This document shows, in pieces, positions 59,056 to 64,000 of a stretch of DNA of 64,000 nt. How positions within the stretch are numbered: the stretch's first letter is position 1; every line of letters begins with the position of its first letter. Under the pieces are notes generated by a model. That model was not told the origin of the DNA. It did no database searches and saw only the letters and a program-made list of their open reading frames with translations. The stretch is from Paenibacillus sp. J31TS4 (GTDB taxonomy: Bacteria > Bacillota > Bacilli > Paenibacillales > NBRC-103111): assembly GCF_018403265.1 (NCBI RefSeq), contig NZ_BOSI01000002.1, forward strand, positions 124,001-188,000, given 5' to 3'. The translations under genes and the position numbers were made by a program.

Positions 59056-60348
59056 ATGGTTGTTATCGCAAGCTTGATCTTTGTCATTACGCTAACGTTA
59101 GTCATCTGGCAGCCCAAAGGACTTGGCATCGGATGGTCCGCGTCCTTGGGGGCGCTGCTCGCCCTGCTCTTCGGAGTCGTGAGCTTCCCGGACGTCGCTG
59201 CCGTGACAGGAATTGTCTGGAACGCCACCGTGGCGTTCGTCGCCATTATTCTCATCTCGCTGCTGCTGGACGAGATCGGCCTGTTCGAGTGGGCCGCTCT
59301 GCATATGGCCCGTCTCGCCCGGGGAAACGGCAAGCTCTTGTTCGTATCGATCATTCTGCTCGGTGCCGTCGTAGCTGCGTTGTTCGCCAACGACGGAGCT
59401 GCGCTCATCCTGACGCCGATCGTTCTGGCGATGGTGCGGGCGCTTCGCTTCGAGGAACGGATGCTGCTGCCGTTCCTTTTGGCGAGCGGCTTCATCGCCG
59501 ATACGACCTCGCTGCCGCTTGTCGTCAGCAACCTGGTCAATATCGTTTCGGCGGACTTTTTTGGCATCGGCTTCGTCCGTTATGCGAGCCGGATGCTCGT
59601 ACCCAATCTGTTCTCCTTGCTGGCCAGTCTGCTGGTGCTCTATCTCTTTTTTCGCCGGAGTCTTCCGGAGAGCTATGACCGGTCCGAGCTGAAAGAGCCG
59701 AGGGAGGCCATCAAGGACGTCAAGCTGTTCCGTCTCTCGTGGGGCATTCTAGCCGTGCTGCTGCTTGCCTATTTGACCAGCGAGAGCTTCGGCATCCCGG
59801 TCTCGCTGGCCGCGGGCGCCGTGGCGGTTCTGTTTCTGCTGACCGCCAGACGCAGCCCGGCGATCCGGACGAAGGAAGTGATCCAGGGCGCTCCCTGGTC
59901 GATTGTCGTCTTCTCGATCGGCATGTACGTCGTCATCTACGGCCTGCGCAACGTAGGACTGACCGACGTGCTGGGCGGCTGGATCCAGGCGATGGCGGAC
60001 CAAGGCTTGTTCGCGGCCACCGTCGGCATGGGGTTCCTGGCGGCCTTCCTTTCTTCGGTCATGAACAACCTGCCGACGGTCATGATCGACGCGCTGGCGA
60101 TTCAGGGGACCGCGACGGACGGCGCGATCCGGGAAGCCCTTATCTACGCCAATGTGATCGGCAGCGACCTGGGGCCGAAGATCACGCCGATCGGCTCGCT
60201 GGCGACTCTTCTGTGGCTGCACGTACTGGCGCGCAAAGGGATTCGTATTACATGGGGGCGTTACTTCAAGATCGGAATCGTCTTGACCATTCCCACGTTG
60301 TTCCTGACCCTCTGCGGCCTGTATCTATGGCTGCGGGTAGTTGTGTAA
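59056..60348 (+). CDS. arsB: ArsB arsenite efflux pump
   Basis: A 430-residue 12-helix inner-membrane antiporter expelling arsenite. ArsB features: L-W-Q-P-K-G-type start ([12 protein letters not shown]), [12 protein letters not shown] near 115, [15 protein letters not shown] and [13 protein letters not shown] 59056 is chosen because GGGGGA lies 5 bases upstream; TTG 59044 precedes it. The pair with arsC follows classical arsRBC order. Confidence 0.9.
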   Translation: MVVIASLIFVITLTLVIWQPKGLGIGWSASLGALLALLFGVVSFPDVAAVTGIVWNATVAFVAIILISLLLDEIGLFEWAALHMARLARGNGKLLFVSIILLGAVVAALFANDGAALILTPIVLAMVRALRFEERMLLPFLLASGFIADTTSLPLVVSNLVNIVSADFFGIGFVRYASRMLVPNLFSLLASLLVLYLFFRRSLPESYDRSELKEPREAIKDVKLFRLSWGILAVLLLAYLTSESFGIPVSLAAGAVAVLFLLTARRSPAIRTKEVIQGAPWSIVVFSIGMYVVIYGLRNVGLTDVLGGWIQAMADQGLFAATVGMGFLAAFLSSVMNNLPTVMIDALAIQGTATDGAIREALIYANVIGSDLGPKITPIGSLATLLWLHVLARKGIRITWGRYFKIGIVLTIPTLFLTLCGLYLWLRVVV

Positions 60349-60433
60349 CGGCAGAGGCGGGAGAGCTTACTTCGGTTATTCTGCGAAAGCAAGGAATGAG
60401 ACAGTAAGAAATGTGACGGAAAGGAAGAGAACG

Positions 60434-60856
60434 ATGACCAAACCGCTTGTTTATTTTCTCTGTACGGGCAATTCGTGCCGCAGCCAAATGGCCGAAGGCT
60501 TCCTTCGGGCAATGGGCGGGGACCGGTATACCGTGAGAAGCGCCGGGCTGGAGGCGCATGGGCTGAACCCCCGTGCCGTCAAGATTATGCGGGAAGCGGG
60601 AGTCGAGATCAGGGAGCAGACCTCCGATGTGCTGGACCCCCTGCTGCTGGAGAAGGCCGACTATGTGATTACGCTTTGCGGCCATGCCGACGAGCACTGT
60701 CCGGTCATCCGGAATCCGCAGGTTACCAGGTGGCATTGGGGCTTTGAGGACCCGGCCCGGGCAACTGGAACGGAGGAAGACATTTTGGATGCTTTCCGCA
60801 AGACCCGCGACGCGATCGGGCAGCGGATCGAACAGTTTTTAAGAGAAGGGAGTTAA
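60434..60856 (+). CDS. arsC: Thioredoxin-coupled arsenate reductase ArsC
   Basis: Reduces arsenate to arsenite. 140 residues of the low-molecular-weight phosphatase fold. The four functional cysteines match the Staphylococcus/Bacillus enzyme: P-loop C10-T-G-N-S-C15-R-S, and the redox relay C82 and C89 in [13 protein letters not shown] 60434 has AAGGAAGAGA just upstream; the frame is open to 60341 but overlaps arsB. Completes the arsR-arsB-arsC operon. Confidence 0.93.
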   Translation: MTKPLVYFLCTGNSCRSQMAEGFLRAMGGDRYTVRSAGLEAHGLNPRAVKIMREAGVEIREQTSDVLDPLLLEKADYVITLCGHADEHCPVIRNPQVTRWHWGFEDPARATGTEEDILDAFRKTRDAIGQRIEQFLREGS

Positions 60857-60993
60857 GAAGCGGCGGTTCGAGGTCGAATCGGCCAGTGAGCGCAAGGAGC
60901 CGGCTGCCAGCTGCGCACGCTTTGACCCGTCCCGCTTTCGTTCGGATTTTTCAAATATCGTCTCAATCTACCCCCGGGACAGCCTTATGCGGC

Positions 60994-61022
60994 GGGCCGT
61001 TCGTTTAGAACGGCCTATTTTT
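60994..61022 (+). terminator. Terminator of the ars operon
   Basis: GGGCCGTTC (60994-61002) pairs with GAACGGCCT (61008-61016), loop GTTTA, followed by ATTTTT. Confidence 0.8.
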
Positions 61023-61034
61023 GCAGGGCGCGGC

Positions 61035-61062
61035 ACCAACCCTTTTTGCTGCTCATACTATG
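61035..61062 (+). promoter_or_regulatory. Candidate sigma-K promoter for gerE
   Basis: AC (61035-61036), 17 bases, then CATACTATG (61054-61062), one mismatch from AC-N16/17-CATANNNTA. gerE is known in Bacillus to be transcribed by sigma-K in the mother cell. Confidence 0.55.
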
Positions 61063-61128
61063 GTTTTGACTGTATCCCTTACCCTTGTAACTTATACAAA
61101 AAACCCGGGCAAGGAGGGGTGACACCAA

Positions 61129-61353
61129 ATGAAGGGCAGCGATCACAAAAGCAAGTTTTTGTTAACGCATCGTGAACGGGAAGTATTCGAGCTCCTGGTC
61201 CAAGACAAGACGACGAAAGACATTGCACAGCAGCTGTTTATCAGCGAAAAAACCGTTAGAAATCACATCTCTAATGTGATGCAGAAGCTCAATGTGAAAG
61301 GCCGTTCACAAGCGGTTGTAGAACTGATCAAGCTTGGGGAACTCAAAATTTGA
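61129..61353 (+). CDS. gerE: Spore-formation transcription factor GerE
   Basis: A 74-residue LuxR-type helix-turn-helix protein, full-length for GerE, which acts late in the mother cell and controls coat genes. The string L-L-T-H-R-E-R-E-V-F-E-L-L-V-Q-D-K-T-T-K and the recognition helix S-E-K-T-V-R-N-H-I-S-N match Bacillus GerE almost exactly. AAGGAGGGG lies 10 bases before the ATG. It sits on its own, after the ars terminator. Confidence 0.95.
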   Translation: MKGSDHKSKFLLTHREREVFELLVQDKTTKDIAQQLFISEKTVRNHISNVMQKLNVKGRSQAVVELIKLGELKI

Positions 61354-61395
61354 CGCTGGCGGCCGCCTCTATACGCGAGAGCGCCTTCCGGTTCT

Positions 61396-61432
61396 TCTCC
61401 GGTCCGTTGGACTGGAGAGACGGGAGGTTTTT
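61396..61432 (+). terminator. Terminator of gerE
   Basis: TCTCCGGTCC (61396-61405) pairs with GGACTGGAGA (61409-61418) with one G-T, then GACGGGAGG and a T-run. Confidence 0.6.
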
Positions 61433-61547
61433 TCTTGTCCAAAAACCGGCATCTGGCAGGAGAAGCGCGCTCCGTGCCGAACTCCGAGAGGAAGCGACTA
61501 CGGATAGGCTCCCAACCGGGCCGGTCCGACCAAGAGGAGGAGAAGAG

Positions 61548-62549
61548 ATGGGGTACCGGATAGCGCTTATTGGAGCGGGCATCATCTCGCAAAGTCATCT
61601 GGACGCGCTCCGCGGCATGGAGGCGTTCGAGCCGGTGGCGATCGCGGACATTCAGGAGGAGCGGGTGAAGGAGCAAGCGGCCAAGTACGGGCTGCGGCCG
61701 TACACGGATTACCGGGAGATGGTCCGCGCCGAGAAGCCGGACGCGGTAGCCGTATCGCTGCCGCATTTTTTGCATAAGGAGGCGGCAATCTGGTGTCTGG
61801 AGGAGGGCTGCCATGTCCTGCTCGAAAAACCAATGGCGCTGAACCGCGAGGAATGCGACGCGATTCTGGAGGCTGAGGAGCGGACGGGAAGACGCCTCCT
61901 GGTCGGACATACGCAGCATTTCATCCCGGAGAACCGGAAGGCGAAGGAACTGATCGAATCGGGGACTCTTGGCGAGCTCGTGATGGTGCAGGATATCCGG
62001 CACGTCCGGTATTTCACGGAGCAGCGGCCCGCCTGGTTTCTGGAGAAGGCCAAGTCGGGAGGCGGCATTCTGATGAACCTCGGCTCCCACTCGGTCGATA
62101 AGCTCCAGTGGCTGACCGGGGCGCGGGTGACGTCGGTCAAGGCACACGTGACCCATCACGGCAGCCGCGGGGACGTGGAGGGAAGCGCGCTCGCGTACTT
62201 GCAGACGGACCGCGGGTTCGCGGCCACCATCTCTCTCTCCGGCTACGAAGGGGTGCCGATCAACGAGACGCATCTGCTCTTCACCAAAGGCATGATCAAG
62301 CTGCAGACCCGGGGCGGCCTCTGGATCAGTGAGGAGGGCCGCTTCCGCGAGGTCGGCTGGGAGACGGGAAAGGCGCCTTTCGTGCTGCAGTACGAAGCGT
62401 TCCTCCGGCTGATGGAAACGGGAGACGCCGGCGATTGCTCGGGCGCCTACGCCCGGAGCATCGTCTCCATCATTGAGACCGCCTACGCGTCAGCCGAGGC
62501 TGGGGAGGAACTGCCGGTCCCGGAGCAGCCAATGCGATCCTCCTGCTAA
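61548..62549 (+). CDS. Gfo/Idh/MocA-family oxidoreductase
   Basis: A 333-residue NAD(P)-dependent sugar/inositol dehydrogenase-like protein. Rossmann motif A-L-I-G-A-G-I-I-S at ~5-13, then the family E-K-P in L-L-E-K-P-M-A-L (~95) and substrate-domain pattern G-G-G-I-L-M-N-L-G-S-H-S-V-D-K-L (with the catalytic His). ATG 61548 has GGAGGAGAAGAG upstream; the frame is open further to 61350 but that part is not protein-like. The sugar-binding lipoprotein gene next to it suggests a shared sugar pathway. Substrate unknown. Confidence 0.85.
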   Translation: MGYRIALIGAGIISQSHLDALRGMEAFEPVAIADIQEERVKEQAAKYGLRPYTDYREMVRAEKPDAVAVSLPHFLHKEAAIWCLEEGCHVLLEKPMALNREECDAILEAEERTGRRLLVGHTQHFIPENRKAKELIESGTLGELVMVQDIRHVRYFTEQRPAWFLEKAKSGGGILMNLGSHSVDKLQWLTGARVTSVKAHVTHHGSRGDVEGSALAYLQTDRGFAATISLSGYEGVPINETHLLFTKGMIKLQTRGGLWISEEGRFREVGWETGKAPFVLQYEAFLRLMETGDAGDCSGAYARSIVSIIETAYASAEAGEELPVPEQPMRSSC

Positions 62550-62698
62550 TTGGAAGGCCCCTCCATTCTTTACATACTCTTCATGTGCGGTTAATCGTCC
62601 GATAACCCGGACGGCCTACTCTTGATAGGAACGACACGGGACCGGGCAACGCGGCGGTCTCAGCCTAACAGAGAGAGCGCAGGAGGGGAACGAGAGGA

Positions 62699-64000
62699 AT
62701 GAGAGTGAAGCAATGGACGGCCGCGGCTGTCGCGTCGGTGATGGCCGCGGGTCTTTTGGCCGGCTGCGGCGCCAAGCAGGACAAAGTAGGGGAGCAGGTG
62801 GCAGGCAGCGCGCCCGCCAATTTGAATCCGACCGGCTTGCCGATCGTGAAGGAGCCGATCGAGCTGACCTTCTTCACGGGGAAGGCAGCGACGAATGGGA
62901 ACAAATTCGAGGACACGCTCGTCTGGAGCGAGTACCAAAAGATGTCGAACATCAAGGTCAACTTCCAGCTGGTGCCGTTCGAGGTGCTCACGGAGAAGCG
63001 CAACCTGGCGCTGGCGAATGGGGACTATCCAGACGGGTTCTATTCGGCCCGCATGCCAACGGCCGATCTGATGCGCTACGGCAGCCAGGGCGTCTTCCTC
63101 AAGCTGAACGACAAGATCGATCAGTACGCTCCCAATTTCAAGAAGCTGATGGAGAAGTACCCGGACCTGAAAAAAGCGTTGACGATGCCGGACGGCAACA
63201 TCTATTCGTTCCCGTCCTTCTATAGCCCGGAGTTTTTGCCGATGCTCATCGGAACGCCGCTGTGGGTGAAGCAGGATTGGCTGGACAAGCTCGGCATGGC
63301 GGAGCCGAAGACGACGGATGAGCTGTACGCCTACCTGAAGGCGGTGAAAACGACGGACCTCAACGGCAACGGCAAGCAGGACGAGATTCCATACAGCGGG
63401 ACGGGAATCGGACCGCTCATCGAGCAGCTGATGGGCGCCTGGGGCGTCGGCAATCGGGGTCTCGGCCACAAATTCGTCGACGTCGATCCGAAGACGGGGG
63501 CGCTTCGCTTCTACCGGACGACGGAGCAGTATAAGGAAGTGCTGCAGTTCGTGCGCAAGCTGTACGAGGAGGGCCTGATCGACAAGGACATCTTCACGCA
63601 GAAAAGCAGCGAGCTGTACGCCAAGGGCGAGACCGGCGTGCTGGGGGCGACGATCAACCCGAATCCGAAAACCCAGTTCAACGGAACCGGTTATTTTGGC
63701 CTTGGCGCGCTCAAGGGGCCGCACGGCGACCAGTCTTATTCCCACATCAAGGTGCCGATGGTTTGGCCGGGCGCATTCGTGATCACCGACAAAAACAAGA
63801 ATCCCGAGGCGACGATCCGCTGGATCGACCACTTCTATGGAGACGAAGGCGCCCAGTTTTATTTTATGGGCAAGGAAGGCGTCAGCTACACCAAAACGGC
63901 CGACGGCAAGCTCGAGTTCGTGGACGAGATCAAGAACAACCCGAAAGGGCTGACGATGGACCAGGCGCTGACGAAGTACGTGACCTGGCTCGGCGGCAGC
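62699..64000 (+). CDS. Extracellular sugar-binding lipoprotein of an ABC transporter, 3' end outside window
   Basis: 434 codons are present with no stop. The N-terminus is a lipoprotein signal (basic, hydrophobic, lipobox L-L-A-G-C near residue 23) followed by a Paenibacillus-type LipO-like solute-binding domain: P-I-E-L-T-F-F-T, L-A-N-G-D-Y-P-D, and a D-L-N-G-N-G-K-Q-D-E-I-P-Y-S calcium-loop-like motif that recurs in this group. The ATG is preceded by GGAGGGGAACGAGAGGA. Permease and ATPase genes would lie beyond the window edge. A weak TTTACA-N17-TAATCG sequence near 62570-62600 could be its promoter. Confidence 0.85.
   Translation, partial: MRVKQWTAAAVASVMAAGLLAGCGAKQDKVGEQVAGSAPANLNPTGLPIVKEPIELTFFTGKAATNGNKFEDTLVWSEYQKMSNIKVNFQLVPFEVLTEKRNLALANGDYPDGFYSARMPTADLMRYGSQGVFLKLNDKIDQYAPNFKKLMEKYPDLKKALTMPDGNIYSFPSFYSPEFLPMLIGTPLWVKQDWLDKLGMAEPKTTDELYAYLKAVKTTDLNGNGKQDEIPYSGTGIGPLIEQLMGAWGVGNRGLGHKFVDVDPKTGALRFYRTTEQYKEVLQFVRKLYEEGLIDKDIFTQKSSELYAKGETGVLGATINPNPKTQFNGTGYFGLGALKGPHGDQSYSHIKVPMVWPGAFVITDKNKNPEATIRWIDHFYGDEGAQFYFMGKEGVSYTKTADGKLEFVDEIKNNPKGLTMDQALTKYVTWLGGS

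Noticed and set aside
60857-61128. Small gene in the arsC-gerE gap
   Set aside because: No frame has both a start signal and protein-like sequence; only the terminator and promoter-like element are supported.

Overview
The window looks like chromosomal DNA of an endospore-forming Firmicute, most probably a Paenibacillaceae member (Paenibacillus or a close relative). Pointers are a near-canonical 74-residue GerE, two CotS-family spore-coat proteins, a giant decapeptide-repeat protein ending in W-I-A-I-G-G, a YhcN-type sporulation lipoprotein, Bacillus-type ArsC and Fnr, strong AGGAGG ribosome binding sites and many TTG/GTG starts. Most of the DNA is GC-rich. The first 7.8 kb and, less strongly, the 42-55 kb sugar cluster are visibly more AT-rich, which suggests separate ancestry. 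This is judged by eye, not computed.

Layout. 1-7.8 kb: end of a sugar ABC permease, an SGNH hydrolase and a 2,063-residue secreted protein (PHP domain, calcineurin-like phosphoesterase, three beta-repeat blocks, two Ig-like domains). 8-33 kb: housekeeping and accessory genes: TrhA, several GNAT enzymes, two VOC proteins, a Nudix gene broken by a stop codon, an MFS transporter, an unusual pyruvate kinase, an AraC regulator, RsgA behind a candidate translational attenuator, a TPM-domain coiled-coil protein, a paired ABC exporter, a PyrE-like enzyme, a CPBP protease, a preQ1-I riboswitch with queF and a queuosine-precursor transporter, a frameshifted amj, RidA, DinB and Fnr with a C-terminal Fe-S cysteine set.

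34-55 kb is the most distinctive part, read here as a spore-surface glycan island. Two CotS-like proteins and the decapeptide-repeat protein sit behind sequences resembling sigma-K promoters. They are followed by two related GT-A proteins (one lacking the DxD motif), a GT2 enzyme, a short SpsI-like nucleotidyltransferase, three GT61 paralogues with very basic N-termini, two UDP-sugar dehydrogenases, two SDR epimerase/decarboxylases and GalU. Together these could make UDP-glucose, UDP-glucuronate and UDP-xylose, plus a second uronic-acid sugar, and attach them to a spore or cell-surface acceptor. The genes alternate in direction as short convergent and divergent blocks.

55-64 kb: three small unknown helical proteins running into a roughly 62-bp imperfect repeat array, a FabH paralogue with a FapR-like site, the YhcN-type lipoprotein, an arsR-arsB-arsC operon behind two ArsR-like operators, gerE, a Gfo/Idh/MocA oxidoreductase and the start of a sugar-binding lipoprotein that runs off the window. 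No rRNA, tRNA, CRISPR array, insertion sequence or prophage was found.
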